A DNA stretch of 64,000 bases from Methylophilaceae bacterium. GTDB lineage: Bacteria; Pseudomonadota; Gammaproteobacteria; Burkholderiales; Methylophilaceae. Positions 8,945 to 19,700 of the stretch are shown here, piece by piece; the first letter of the stretch is position 1, and every line of letters starts with the position of its first letter. The translations under genes and the position numbers were made by a program. The stretch spans positions 1 through 64,000 of the forward strand of contig JAPKBG010000011.1 of NCBI GenBank assembly GCA_028823485.1. The letters are read 5' to 3'. A model generated the notes under the pieces. That model saw nothing but the letters and a program-made list of their open reading frames with translations. It was not told the origin of the DNA and did not search any database.

Positions 8945-10155
8945 TATTTGCCTTGTGTTTTTACTAAACTAGCCACTTTTGTCGCTTTCACACGGGCTTC
9001 CGTCACATCATCTGCTGTTGCTAATGCCACACCCATACGGCGGCGCACAAAGGCTTCAGGCTTACCAAATAAACGCAAATCACTATCAGGGATAGCAAGC
9101 GCAGCTTCTATACCTGCATAGCTCAGGCTCTTACTATCAACACTGCCATAAATAACTGCGCTAGCACCTGGCTTCGTTAATACCACATCGACAGGCAACC
9201 CCAAGATTGCACGTGCATGCAGTTCGAACTCATTAAAGCGTTGGCTGCACATGGTCACCATCCCCGTATCATGTGGGCGTGGGCTCACTTCTGAGAACCA
9301 GACTTGATCGCCTTTCACAAACAGCTCGACACCAAACAAACCTAGGCCACCTAAAGCATCCGTGATTGATTTGGCCACTTGTTGTGCCGCTTCAAGCGCA
9401 GCTGCGGTCATGGCTTGTGGCTGCCAACTTTCAACATAATCGCCTCGCTCTTGTCGGTGACCAATCGGATCGCAGTAGTAGGTTTGTACTTCGCCAGCTG
9501 TGTTGTTGGCGCGTACGGTTAATAAGGTAATCTCAAAATCAAAATCAATTTGTCCTTCTACAATCACCACGCCTTGATCAACACGGCCGCCTGATGCTGC
9601 ATAATCCCATGCTGCCTTCACTTCACTGGCTTGCGTAATGCGTGACTGCCCCTTGCCTGAAGACGACATCGTTGGTTTAATAAAACAAGGGTAGCCAATA
9701 TCTGCATCAATACTGGCCGCTAGCTCTGCTTCACTTCGTGCAAACGCATAAGGCGATGTTGGCAGCTTGAGTGTTTCTGCCGCCAAACAACGTATGCCTT
9801 CACGGTTCATGGTGAGCTGTACCGCTTTGACGGTTGGAATGACTTTAGAAACACCTGCTTGTTCAATCTCCGCCAAGGCATCCGTATTGAGCGCCTCAAT
9901 TTCTGGCACGATAAGATGAGGACGTTCTTTTTCAACCAATGCTTTTAATGCCTCACCATCGGTCATGTCGATTGTATAAGCCCGATGTGCCACTTGATGG
10001 CCTGGTGCATTCTCATACCGATCGACAGCAATCACTTCTACACCTAAACGCTGTAATGCAATGATGACTTCCTTACCCAGCTCGCCACTGCCTAACAGCA
10101 TAACTTTGGTTGCAGATGGTGATAAAGGTGTGCCTAAAGTGACAGATTTGCCCAT
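8944..10155 (-). CDS. purT: formate-dependent phosphoribosylglycinamide formyltransferase PurT
   Basis: GAR transformylase 2 of purine synthesis, which makes formyl-GAR from GAR, ATP and free formate; an ATP-grasp enzyme. Visible are the N-terminal dinucleotide-like [10 protein letters not shown], the NTDALAEIE segment, [18 protein letters not shown], and [12 protein letters not shown] in the C-terminal half. At 403 residues the length is normal. Formate use suits a methylotroph, where formate is an abundant C1 intermediate (inference). The downstream haemoglobin gene overlaps its stop codon. Confidence 0.96.
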   Translation of the reverse strand: MGKSVTLGTPLSPSATKVMLLGSGELGKEVIIALQRLGVEVIAVDRYENAPGHQVAHRAYTIDMTDGEALKALVEKERPHLIVPEIEALNTDALAEIEQAGVSKVIPTVKAVQLTMNREGIRCLAAETLKLPTSPYAFARSEAELAASIDADIGYPCFIKPTMSSSGKGQSRITQASEVKAAWDYAASGGRVDQGVVIVEGQIDFDFEITLLTVRANNTAGEVQTYYCDPIGHRQERGDYVESWQPQAMTAAALEAAQQVAKSITDALGGLGLFGVELFVKGDQVWFSEVSPRPHDTGMVTMCSQRFNEFELHARAILGLPVDVVLTKPGASAVIYGSVDSKSLSYAGIEAALAIPDSDLRLFGKPEAFVRRRMGVALATADDVTEARVKATKVASLVKTQGK

Positions 10156-10206
10156 GAAAAACTCCAGTCTTTGATGACTAGAATGATACCACGATGCATA
10201 AAAATG

Positions 10207-11652
10207 CTAAACGCTGATACTGTGTTTTTCCATGCGATAGCGCATTTTCATCCGCGTGATTCCTAAGTGACGCGCCGCTTTAGAAACATTATTATGTGTC
10301 ATCTCTAAAGCCGTAATCAGCATGTTCTTTTCTGCCGAATCCAATGTGGGCGAAGCGTTGTTTTCTGCAGCTTGATTAATCACATCGACACCGTTAGTTG
10401 ATAAACCATTAGCGCTTACTCCATCGAGTTTTGGTAAGGCAATATCACTTGCGCTAATGTTAGCCTGATTACTTAATAAAACAGCTCGACTAATTTGATG
10501 CCTTAATTCACGTACATTGCCTGGCCATGTATACGTTTGAATCGCCTCCAGCGCACTTAAACTAAATTCGTGTTCAGTTAACCCATAACGTCGCTCAGTA
10601 AGACGCATAAAGTGTTTAGCCAACTGCACAGCATCACGCTCACGTTCACGTAATGGTGGCATGTAAAGGTTAATCACATTTAATCTAAAGTATAAGTCTG
10701 AGCGGAACTGCCCTGCCATTGACATCGCATGCAAGTCTCGATTGGTTGCCGCAACAATTCTCGCTGGCACATGCCTTTCTTTAGTAGAGCCGAGACGCCG
10801 CACTCTGCGCCGTTCTAATACATTAAGCAGTTTGGCTTGTAGCGGCAATGGTATTTCACCTATTTCATCCAAAAATAGCGTCCCATCTTCAGCAGCTTCA
10901 ATCAACCCCGGACGACTACCAACGGCATTGGTAAAAGCACCTTTCTCATGCCCAAACAACTCACTTTCAATCAACTCTGTGGGAAAGGAAGCACAGTCAA
11001 CATGGATAAAAGGTTTGTCTTTTTGTACACAGATTGCATGTAGCATCCGTGCTGCAACATCTTTACCCGCACCTGTTTCACCTGTAATCAACACCGTAGG
11101 GGGAATGGCATCGACCAAATGTCCAAGCTGACCAATACGCTCCACCTGCATCCGCACACTTTGCATAGCGAGGCTATTACCGAGTAGATTGGCGCCCTCA
11201 CTATTATGTGTATTACGTTGTTTTGAATTGTCTAAACTAGCTTGCAATTCAAAGGTTTTTTCATTCTTTTGAATCACTAACAACAGTTCATCTAGGTCAA
11301 TTGGTTTTTTAAGATAATCATCAGCGCCCAGTTTAATCGCTTGCACAGCATCACTCACCTCGCCATAAGCCGTCATGACAATCACTTTCACATTCTTATC
11401 AACGAAATCAGCAATTAAATCCAAACCGTTACCATCTGGCAACCGCATATCAAGTAAGACAAGGTCTGGCAAGAACTGTTTAGCCAGCGCACGTGCATCG
11501 GTTAAGTTCGCTGCACATTCACAATCATAGCCCGCCTTTTTTAAATGCTTGGCTACGGCACGCGCAAACAGTTCTTCATCTTCAATAACAAGCACCTTAT
11601 TATTGCTTGCCTGATTAAAGTCTTGAATCGTTGTTTGCGCTTCCATAGTCAA
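10207..11652 (-). CDS. sigma54-dependent response regulator (NtrC family), no adjacent kinase
   Basis: A 481-residue NtrC-type activator. An N-terminal receiver carries the phospho-acceptor Asp near residue 68 (LLDMRLPDG) and the conserved Lys in YLKKP. A central AAA+ domain has Walker A GETGAGKD, the sigma54-contact loop reading GAFTNA instead of GAFTGA, and Walker B GTLFLDEIGE. A Fis-type helix-turn-helix lies at the end (NNVSKAARHLGITRMKMRYRM). The first in-frame start is TTG 11652, six bases after GAGAG; an ATG two codons on is possible. It starts 30 bases after the TonB-dependent receptor, probably in the same transcript. No histidine kinase is nearby, so its signal is unknown. Confidence 0.93.
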   Translation of the reverse strand: MTMEAQTTIQDFNQASNNKVLVIEDEELFARAVAKHLKKAGYDCECAANLTDARALAKQFLPDLVLLDMRLPDGNGLDLIADFVDKNVKVIVMTAYGEVSDAVQAIKLGADDYLKKPIDLDELLLVIQKNEKTFELQASLDNSKQRNTHNSEGANLLGNSLAMQSVRMQVERIGQLGHLVDAIPPTVLITGETGAGKDVAARMLHAICVQKDKPFIHVDCASFPTELIESELFGHEKGAFTNAVGSRPGLIEAAEDGTLFLDEIGEIPLPLQAKLLNVLERRRVRRLGSTKERHVPARIVAATNRDLHAMSMAGQFRSDLYFRLNVINLYMPPLRERERDAVQLAKHFMRLTERRYGLTEHEFSLSALEAIQTYTWPGNVRELRHQISRAVLLSNQANISASDIALPKLDGVSANGLSTNGVDVINQAAENNASPTLDSAEKNMLITALEMTHNNVSKAARHLGITRMKMRYRMEKHSISV

Positions 11653-11682
11653 TTAAAGCTCTCTACTATTATCTATCAGTAA

Positions 11683-14076
11683 TTATTTTCTACTGCCAAA
11701 TTCATAACGTGCACCAATCCAACCAGCACGAGGTGCGCCAGGCATTAACATCATTGATGGCTCATCATCTCCGGCAAAAGCACCACCTTCAAACCAGTTT
11801 TCACCCAGCATGCCACCAGATGAATACTTTTTATCAAAGATATTGGTTGCCTTAGCAAATACTTGCCAGCCAGTTTTTCCAAACTTATAACGTGTGTCTA
11901 AGTTAAACACCGTATAGCCACTGACTTTACCGTCTTCTTGAACAAAGTCATCGTTACCAGTACCGCCTTGATGATCATTATTTTCATTACCACGTACAAA
12001 GACATCAGAGAAGGTATTCATCGTTGTACCAATCGACCAGTTTGGTGTTGCCTGGTATTGCACACGTAGTTTGAAAGCATGCTCTGGAATATTCGCTAAA
12101 TGATCACCTTTTTTGACTTGAATGCTATCGCCATTGACTGTCGAGTTAGCTTCATTTGATAACTCAAGCGCAGACTGGTAAGTCGCATTAATAAAGCTAT
12201 AACCAGCATTAAACGTAAACTTATCTAATTGACCTGATAAGCCTAGATCAAGGCCTTGACGTCGTGTTTTACCGACATTATCAAAATAACCCATACCGTT
12301 GGTTGCATTGGTTGAGATAAACTGAATATCGTCATGGTTAACTGTTCTGTAAACAGCAGCAGACCAACCAATCGATTTTGTCAGCTCACCGCGTGCGCCA
12401 ACCTCAAAAGTTTTAGCAACCACTTTATGAAGCGGTGGATCACCAGCCATCGCATTTGGTAACTTACAAGGAAAAGCAGGGTTTGCACAACCCAGCTCCA
12501 TCGATGTTGGTGCGCGCATCCCTTCATTGTAAGAGCCGTATAATGTCAGCGCTTTACTTGGTGAGAATGTTAAGCCAACTGAAGGGTTAAAGCGATGAAA
12601 GTCATGATCTCCGGATAGTGACTCTGGGTCACTATCATCTAGAATCAATTGATCGCTGTTTTTAACATTAATATGATTAAATCGACCAGCTAAAGTTAAT
12701 GCCCATTGGTCGTCTAAAGACATGGTATCAGTTGCAAAAATTCCCCAACTCTTCGTCTTACCAGTCAGTTTCACTGCAGCTTCATCACTCATCTCGCCAT
12801 TCGCATCAATACCACGCGTAGCGTTAACTAGACCAAACTCTGATGACTGTTCAAAATCAATTTTTGATTGGTCATAACCGACACCCGTAATAAACTGATT
12901 CTCTTTACCAAACAGTGGCTGATTAAATGCCAGCTGTGCATTAAAACCATAGCCTTTTTGATTGGTTTCACTTCTATTAACTGCGCCACTACAATTCACT
13001 TCAGAATCAGTCGTTCCACATGCAGCTAAGGCTGCCGCCAACTCAGTAGCATCCACATCTCCATCTGAGTTTGTGTCAACATCACCAAAACCATCACCAT
13101 CATCATCCTCATTAAAATCGTCATTCACATCGCCATTTAATGTTTTTCTTTTTGACTTACGGTGATAAACGTTACCACTCATTTCAACATCATCATTAAA
13201 CCAATGGCTACCATTTAAGTTAAAGAATGACAATGTATTTTCAGTTTGATCTGGACGTGTATTAATAGATTCACGTCCGAAACTATCAACAAACTCTTTT
13301 TGAATTAGTCCGTTACCAACCATGTCATTATCAGCACCAGTGTAACTAAGCTCTAATCGACTTGACTCATTTTCCCAACCTATTTTACTGAATATTTGTT
13401 TAACCCTTGTTGGCGAATAGTCTCGCCATCCATCTTCATCAAAATAATTACCTGATATAAAGAAATCAACAGAATCATCCGCTGAAACACCACCAAATTC
13501 ACCCATGTGGTTTTTACGGCCCCATGAACCAAAGCTCGTTTCAATCGCACCACCCTGATGTGTTCGACCATTTTTAGTGATGACAGAAAGTGACCCACCT
13601 AAAGTATTCAGGCCAAAGACAGGGTTTGAGCCAGGAATCAGATTCATCCCTGCAATCGCATTAACCGGAATCAAATCCCAATTCACTGCATCACCAAAAG
13701 GCTCATTCACACGAACACCATCTTGGAATACTGATAAACCTTGCGGTGTACCCAATAATGGAGATGCTGTAAATCCGCGAAATAGAATATCAGGTTGGTA
13801 AGGATTATTTTGTGTTTCGTTGATTGAAACACCTGTCATATTGTTGTTCATAAAGTCAGCAATGCTCGTGCTTTTTTGCTGCTCTAAATCTTTACTTTTT
13901 ACCGTTTGTACCGCAGCTGGAATGCGTTCAACAGGCAGCCCAACACCTTGAAGTGGTGTAGTACTAATTACTTCCACTTCATCGAGTTCAATCGTACTTT
14001 CTGCCGCAATAGAAGGCATTCCGTAAATAGATAACACCGCCAATGCGATGAGTTTCAGTTTAAATAGTTTCCGCAT
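11683..14076 (-). CDS. TonB-dependent outer-membrane receptor with EF-hand insert
   Basis: A 797-residue TonB-dependent transporter: a signal peptide (about residues 1-24), a TonB-box-like acidic segment (ELDEVEVISTT), a plug domain (NNPYQPDILFRGF, FQDGVRVNEPFGDAVNWDLIP, NTLGGSLSV) and a 22-strand barrel region ending in an aromatic-rich strand. An acidic insert at about residues 316-345 contains DTNSDGDVDATE (DNA 13042-13077), a textbook 12-residue EF-hand loop with D/N/D/D/E at positions 1, 3, 5, 9 and 12, preceded by an EDDDGDGFGD run. This would form a Ca2+ or lanthanide site in a surface loop. AAGGGAAG precedes ATG 14076. The cargo is unknown; lanthanide or calcium chelate uptake is one reading, siderophore uptake another. 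Confidence 0.9.
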   Translation of the reverse strand: MRKLFKLKLIALAVLSIYGMPSIAAESTIELDEVEVISTTPLQGVGLPVERIPAAVQTVKSKDLEQQKSTSIADFMNNNMTGVSINETQNNPYQPDILFRGFTASPLLGTPQGLSVFQDGVRVNEPFGDAVNWDLIPVNAIAGMNLIPGSNPVFGLNTLGGSLSVITKNGRTHQGGAIETSFGSWGRKNHMGEFGGVSADDSVDFFISGNYFDEDGWRDYSPTRVKQIFSKIGWENESSRLELSYTGADNDMVGNGLIQKEFVDSFGRESINTRPDQTENTLSFFNLNGSHWFNDDVEMSGNVYHRKSKRKTLNGDVNDDFNEDDDGDGFGDVDTNSDGDVDATELAAALAACGTTDSEVNCSGAVNRSETNQKGYGFNAQLAFNQPLFGKENQFITGVGYDQSKIDFEQSSEFGLVNATRGIDANGEMSDEAAVKLTGKTKSWGIFATDTMSLDDQWALTLAGRFNHINVKNSDQLILDDSDPESLSGDHDFHRFNPSVGLTFSPSKALTLYGSYNEGMRAPTSMELGCANPAFPCKLPNAMAGDPPLHKVVAKTFEVGARGELTKSIGWSAAVYRTVNHDDIQFISTNATNGMGYFDNVGKTRRQGLDLGLSGQLDKFTFNAGYSFINATYQSALELSNEANSTVNGDSIQVKKGDHLANIPEHAFKLRVQYQATPNWSIGTTMNTFSDVFVRGNENNDHQGGTGNDDFVQEDGKVSGYTVFNLDTRYKFGKTGWQVFAKATNIFDKKYSSGGMLGENWFEGGAFAGDDEPSMMLMPGAPRAGWIGARYEFGSRK

Positions 14077-14210
14077 GTAACTTCCCTTTAAAAATTCAAT
14101 ACAATTGTGTTGCTTTTATTATCTATATTGAATTGCAAGATACATTCCAACTTTAGATATTACAAAAATTACTTAATAATCAACAAGGAAGAACCTACTC
14201 AGAATAAGAT

Positions 14211-14272
14211 TAGGCTATTTTAGGCTATAAATTGGTTGTATACAACCACCCTATATGGATGATAACAACCAA
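14211..14272. promoter_or_regulatory. palindromic operator-like cluster upstream of the TonB receptor
   Basis: TGGTTGTATACAACCA (14233-14248) is a perfect 16-bp palindrome. Its half-site GGTTGTTATC recurs on the minus strand at 14261-14270, and a direct repeat TAGGCTAt(t/a) lies next to it at 14211-14230. The core TTGTATACAA resembles operators of FadR-subfamily GntR repressors. It sits about 155-195 bases upstream of the receptor start on the minus strand, in the intergenic space after tilS. Confidence 0.5.
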
Positions 14273-14318
14273 ATACTCCTAGTCATTATCATGAAAATGC
14301 AATGCAAATTTACTGCGC

Positions 14319-15710
14319 TTATGCTATTGCCGACTCCCAACGTACTGTTAAGCCCATTTCATAGCTTTCTGCTTGCATCTCAACATCAACCCCGATATCA
14401 GGAATAATAACCAAGCTTTCATCCATGAAAATGAGTGGCATTTGCGAGCGTAACCAAGGTGGAACTTCACTAGATTGCATGATGGCTTTCAAACTACGTC
14501 TAGGTCGACCGAGTACAGGTCTAAAGAATTCCCCGCCTTCTCTATTTTTAATACGTAATTTAATATCGCTACCGCCACGTTGGTAGGCAAAGCCCTCACC
14601 TTTTTTCTTCGTGAAAATTAGCTTTGATCCGTTAGGTAAAACAACAACCTCATCGCCCAGCCAAAGCAAGTTAATAGTCGCCAACTCTTCAGGCTCGTCA
14701 ACTAAGTATGCTTGTTTCTGATAACGCATAACATGCAAGTTATTCGCCACTTTAACTTTAATAGATACATCTGTTTTTTCAGACTGAAGCTGTTGTAGTA
14801 TTTGCGTTAACAATGCAGCACTGGGTGTTTGTAGCTTATTGTTAGTAAGCCAAAGACGAATGACATTTCCCTGCCTTGCCTTGCTCAATAATGCAAGCTG
14901 GTCTAGTTGCATAGCGCCATATTGCTGTGTAACATCAACAACGCGCTCAGAATCAATTGCAGCCAAGTCACTCAACATCTCACTCGCTTCTGCCATATGC
15001 GTTGCCGAGCGTGCTAGCGTCTTGGTGATGCTCGTGTAGCGTTGATTAAAAGTAGGGATTAATTCATGCCGCATAAAATTACGATCATATGCCGTATCAG
15101 CATTGCTTTCATCATCAATCCACTGCAAACCATGATGTTCAGCATAAACTTCCAAATCAGCACGTGAACAATGCAGAAAAGGCCTTATTAGCCGACGTGC
15201 CATATCCACTTGCGCCATACCAGAAAGCCCTTTAACCCCTGCACCTCTTGCCAATTGCAACAATAAGGTTTCAGCCTGGTCATTTTGATGATGGGCTAAA
15301 CAGATAAAGTCTGCAACTGATGTATTGAGCGCTTGGTAACGAGCATCTCTTGCCGCTGCTTCCATACCTAAACCACTACTAGTATCGACAGTTACTTGAT
15401 GATATTGAAATGGCACTCCTAAATCAGCACAAGACTTTTCACAGAAACTTACCCAATCAACCGCATTACCACTCAGCCCGTGATTAATGTGCATAGCACT
15501 TAAATGAAAGGGGATTTCGCTTGTTAATTGGTGTAATGCATGAAGCAGCACGGCGGAATCAAGACCACCGCTGTATGCTACCAGCAGCGATGGTCTTGCT
15601 AAATGAGATTGTTGAAAAAAGCTTTTAACAAAAAGCCTAAGGTGATTTAAAAGTGAGGCGCGCTTTTTCGTTGCCAAGTTATTTTTTGACAGTTTCTTTG
15701 AACTTGCCAT
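14319..15710 (-). CDS. tilS: tRNA(Ile)-lysidine synthase TilS
   Basis: Converts C34 of the tRNA-Ile CAU anticodon to lysidine, which switches decoding from AUG to AUA; an essential cytosolic enzyme. The PP-loop ATP-binding motif SGGLDS is at residues 47-52, followed by HINHGLSG and HHQNDQAET, then the TilS substrate-binding and C-terminal domains ([17 protein letters not shown] near residue 400). At 463 residues it is a normal length. The ATG lies inside the 3' end of accA (32-base overlap), so the two are coupled; the first 20-25 residues are basic and less conserved, so a later start cannot be excluded. Confidence 0.94.
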   Translation of the reverse strand: MASSKKLSKNNLATKKRASLLNHLRLFVKSFFQQSHLARPSLLVAYSGGLDSAVLLHALHQLTSEIPFHLSAMHINHGLSGNAVDWVSFCEKSCADLGVPFQYHQVTVDTSSGLGMEAAARDARYQALNTSVADFICLAHHQNDQAETLLLQLARGAGVKGLSGMAQVDMARRLIRPFLHCSRADLEVYAEHHGLQWIDDESNADTAYDRNFMRHELIPTFNQRYTSITKTLARSATHMAEASEMLSDLAAIDSERVVDVTQQYGAMQLDQLALLSKARQGNVIRLWLTNNKLQTPSAALLTQILQQLQSEKTDVSIKVKVANNLHVMRYQKQAYLVDEPEELATINLLWLGDEVVVLPNGSKLIFTKKKGEGFAYQRGGSDIKLRIKNREGGEFFRPVLGRPRRSLKAIMQSSEVPPWLRSQMPLIFMDESLVIIPDIGVDVEMQAESYEMGLTVRWESAIA

Positions 15711-16674
15711 AACTCATCAAACGCTCATACCTTGTTTCCAAGAGTTTTTCTGTTGTTGTTTTCTGCAAAGTAGTCAGCTTCGTTTTAATCGCCTTTTTAA
15801 CGCTTGCCATCATGGCATCTTGGTCGCGATGCGCACCACCTAATGGCTCTGGAATAATTTGATCTACCAAGCCTAGGCCTTTAAGTCTTTCTGCAGTAAT
15901 CCCTAATGTCTCTGCCGCTTCTGGTGCTTTACTGGCACTTTTCCATAAGATTGACGCGCAACCTTCTGGAGAAATTACTGAATAGATCGAATGTTGCAAC
16001 ATTAGCAACTGATCAACAACACCTAAAGCCAATGCACCACCTGAACCGCCTTCGCCAATAACGACGCCAACGATCGGCGATTTAAGCCCAGCCATCACAA
16101 ATAAGTTTTTAGCAATCGCTTCTGATTGACCACGCTCCTCCGCACCAATACCAGGGTAAGCACCCGGTGTATCAATGAGCGTCACGATCGGCAGCTTAAA
16201 CTTCTCTGCTAATCTAAATAAGCGTAAAGCTTTGCGATATCCCTCTGGTCTTGGCATGCCAAAATTACGATACTGACGGGCCTTTACATCACGCCCCTTT
16301 TGTTGGCCAATCACCATCACTGGCATATCATCCAATCGCGCCATACCACCGACAATTGCAGGGTCATCTGCATAGGCGCGATCACCATGAAGCTCTTCAA
16401 AATCGGTAAATATATTTGTAATATAATCAAGTGTATAAGGCCGCTGCGGATGTCGCGCTACCTGTAAAACCTGCCATGCATCTAAATTTTTGTAAGTTTC
16501 AACAAGCAACTGATGATTCTTCTTCTCTAATTGCGCCACTTCTTTTGCAACATCTAAGTCATCATGTTCATCATGTACAGCCTGCAAAGACTCAATGCGC
16601 TTTTCCAGCTCTGCAATCGGCTGTTCAAAATCCAAATACGTCAGTTTTAACTCTGTTACTTTTTTCTCAATCAT
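15679..16674 (-). CDS. accA: acetyl-CoA carboxylase carboxyltransferase subunit alpha
   Basis: Alpha subunit of the carboxyltransferase half of acetyl-CoA carboxylase, which with AccD passes the carboxyl group from biotin to acetyl-CoA to make malonyl-CoA. The family start [15 protein letters not shown] appears at residue 13; the [36 protein letters not shown] and [10 protein letters not shown] segments form the CoA/biotin site. At 331 residues it is slightly longer than E. coli AccA because of a short N-terminal extension from the only available ATG. It lies between dnaE and tilS, an order seen in betaproteobacteria. Confidence 0.96.
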   Translation of the reverse strand: MIEKKVTELKLTYLDFEQPIAELEKRIESLQAVHDEHDDLDVAKEVAQLEKKNHQLLVETYKNLDAWQVLQVARHPQRPYTLDYITNIFTDFEELHGDRAYADDPAIVGGMARLDDMPVMVIGQQKGRDVKARQYRNFGMPRPEGYRKALRLFRLAEKFKLPIVTLIDTPGAYPGIGAEERGQSEAIAKNLFVMAGLKSPIVGVVIGEGGSGGALALGVVDQLLMLQHSIYSVISPEGCASILWKSASKAPEAAETLGITAERLKGLGLVDQIIPEPLGGAHRDQDAMMASVKKAIKTKLTTLQKTTTEKLLETRYERLMSYGKFKETVKK

Positions 16675-16713
16675 ATGTGCAACTCAATATAAAGTTCTAT
16701 GTTTTCAATAACG

Positions 16714-19700
16714 CTAATTATAAAGGATTTTTACGTTATCTTTCGACAACCAAGTTTCCAAATGGTGAATCAAATCATCTTGCAATTCGACTTGCCAACT
16801 TTCACCTAACATCAAGTCTACTTGACTGCTGGCATTGTGATATTCAATTTTAACAGGACATACGCTCTTGCCTGCGCTTTCACCTTTTCGATACGGCTGT
16901 AATATCGTTGTTAATTTGGCCGCATCAGACTGGCCATTACAAGCAATTTTTAGCATACTCGCATAAGCGCTTCTAGCCATCGGCAAATTAAATAATTTAT
17001 TAGCACTAACCCGATTGCCGCCTGAAAAGTCATCATGGCTAATGCGGCCTTCTATCACTAATACTTGGTCTTCTTTAATGAGGTGTGCATGCTTCGCCAA
17101 CAAATCTCCACCAACCACGACATCAACACGTGCAACTGCATCATCTAACGTCACAATCGCCATCTTACCGCGCTGTGTCATCCGGATGCGCACACCCATG
17201 ACCACACCAGCAATCCGTTTAGGCTGCTTTTGTGGTGCAATATCAGCCAATGTACCATGTACAAACTGTGCAATTTCAGCTTTGTTTTCCGTGTAAGGGT
17301 GTCCACTCAGATAAAAGCCCAATGCTGCTTTTTCTTCTTTTAGTCGCGCTTCTGGTCGCCAAGCCTCAACTACTGGCAATTGGTGTTGAACATTCGCTTC
17401 CTCACCAAATAAATTATCTTGTCTTACATGATTATTAGCATGCTCTGCCGCGCCAATCGCTGCACTAACACCAGCCATCAAAGCCGCTCTATTCGGCTCT
17501 AATTGATCAAAAGCACCCGCTCTAATCAGAGACTCAATGACCCGACGATTGACTTTACGCAAATCTAAACGACTGCAAAAATCAAATAAATCTTTAAATG
17601 GGCCGCCTTCTTCACGCGCTGCTATCATTAAGTCAATCGCTGTAGCACCCGTCCCTTTTATGGCGCCCAGCCCATAAAGAATCTGATCTTTACTCAATGG
17701 TGTGAATCGATACGCACTTTGATTAACATCTGGCGGCAACACCTCTACTTCATTCGGCGCACAATCATCAAAGAAAATGCGCACACTATCCGTATTATTC
17801 ATATCGGCCGACATGGTCGCAGCTAAGAAGGCTGCAGGATAATGTACTTTTAGATAGGCGGTTTGATAAGCAACCAATGCATAGGCTGCCGCATGCGATT
17901 TATTAAAGCCATAACCAGCAAACTTCTCAAGCAAGTCGAATAAATCATTGGACTGTTGTAGGCTCAAATCATTTTTTAGCGCACCTTCATTAAATATCTC
18001 ACGCTGCTTAACCATTTCCTCTGGCTTTTTCTTACCCATAGCACGGCGTAACAAGTCAGCAGCGCCCAAGCTAAAACCAGCCACGACTTGGGCAATTTGC
18101 ATCACCTGCTCTTGATAAACCGCAATACCATAAGTCTCTTTTAAGATAACTTCCGTTGATGGATGTGGATACACCACACGTTGCTGGCCATGCTTACGGC
18201 GACAGTAATCAGGAATCAAATCCATCGGCCCTGGTCTATACAACGCTACCAAGGCAATAATATCTTCAAAGCAGTCTGGCTTAGCTTGCTTGAGCATGTC
18301 CTTCATGCCCTTAGACTCCAATTGAAAAACAGCCGTCGTATTGGATTGCTTAAGCAAACGGAATGCGGCTTTATCGTCTAAGGGTAACGCTTCCAGCACT
18401 AAAGGTGGCTCACCTTCAGCTAGGCGCTGTGCATTGGCATTATCAACGGCCATATCCAATATCGTTAGTGTTCGCAGACCCAAAAAGTCGAACTTCACCA
18501 GACCAACCGCTTCTACATCATCTTTATCATATTGACTCACTAAACTATCGCCATTTTCTTGACAATAGACCGCGGAGTAATCGGAAATCTTGCCGGGTGC
18601 GATTAACACCCCACCCGCATGCATGCCTACATTACGCACCACGCCTTCAAGGCGCAGTGCCAGCTCTAAGAGCTTGGCAACCTCTTCTTCTTTTTCACGC
18701 CGCTCTTGTAGTTGTGGTTCTTTTTCTAGCGCACTTTTTAATGTAATACCCAGTTCTAGTGGAATGAGTTTCGCGATACTATCAACAAAATTAAACGGCA
18801 AATCAAGTACACGCCCAACATCACGAATCACGGCTTTAGCCGCCATAGTTCCGAAGGTGGCAATTTGCGACACAGAATCCAAACCATACTTTTGCTTCAC
18901 ATAGCCAATCACGCGATCACGGCCATCTTGGCAGAAATCAATATCGAAATCGGGCATCGAAACCCGCTCCGGATTCAAAAATCGTTCGAAAAGCAGATTA
19001 TATTCTAATGGGTCAAGGTCGGTAATACCCAAGCTATAAGCAACTAATGAACCCGCTCCTGAACCACGGCCCGGCCCAACTGGTACACCATTATTTTTTG
19101 CCCAGTTGATAAAGTCAGCCACAATCAGGAAGTAACCAGGGAAGCCCATCTGACCAATAATCCCACATTCGAAATCCAAGCGTTCCTTATAGGTCGAAAA
19201 TTGTTCAGCCCTTACTGCTTCATCTGGAAATAATTGCGCTAACCGAGCATTTAGTCCTTTAAGTGATTCCTCCGCTAAGTAGGTCTGCAAATCCTGACCT
19301 TCAGGCGTTGGGAAGTCGGGTAAGTAATTCTCACCCAGTGTTAACGTTAAATTACATCGCTTGGCAATTTGAATCGTGTTCGCAAGCGCTTCTGGTACAT
19401 CAGCAAAAAGCGCGGACATCTGCTCTTGTGTTTTAAAGTACTGCTCATCACTAAATTTTTTCGGGCGTCGGCGATCTGCCAGCATATAACCTTCAGCAAT
19501 ACAAGTACGTGCTTCATGTGCTTGAAAGTCATCTTGTGTAATGAATTGAATAGGATGCGTCGCGACAATAGGTACATTTAAGGTGCTAGCAATAGATAAC
19601 ACTTGTTGTATATGTGCTTCTTGCTTTGCCGCATTCGCAGCATCAGTTGCACGCTGCACTTCTAAATAAAACCGATTTGGGAAAAGCGCTGACCACCGAC

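Noticed and set aside
14281-14310. Fur-box-like CATTATCATGAAAATG upstream of the TonB receptor
   Set aside because: Only about one half-site agrees with the 19-bp Fur consensus; the nearby perfect palindrome is better supported as an operator.
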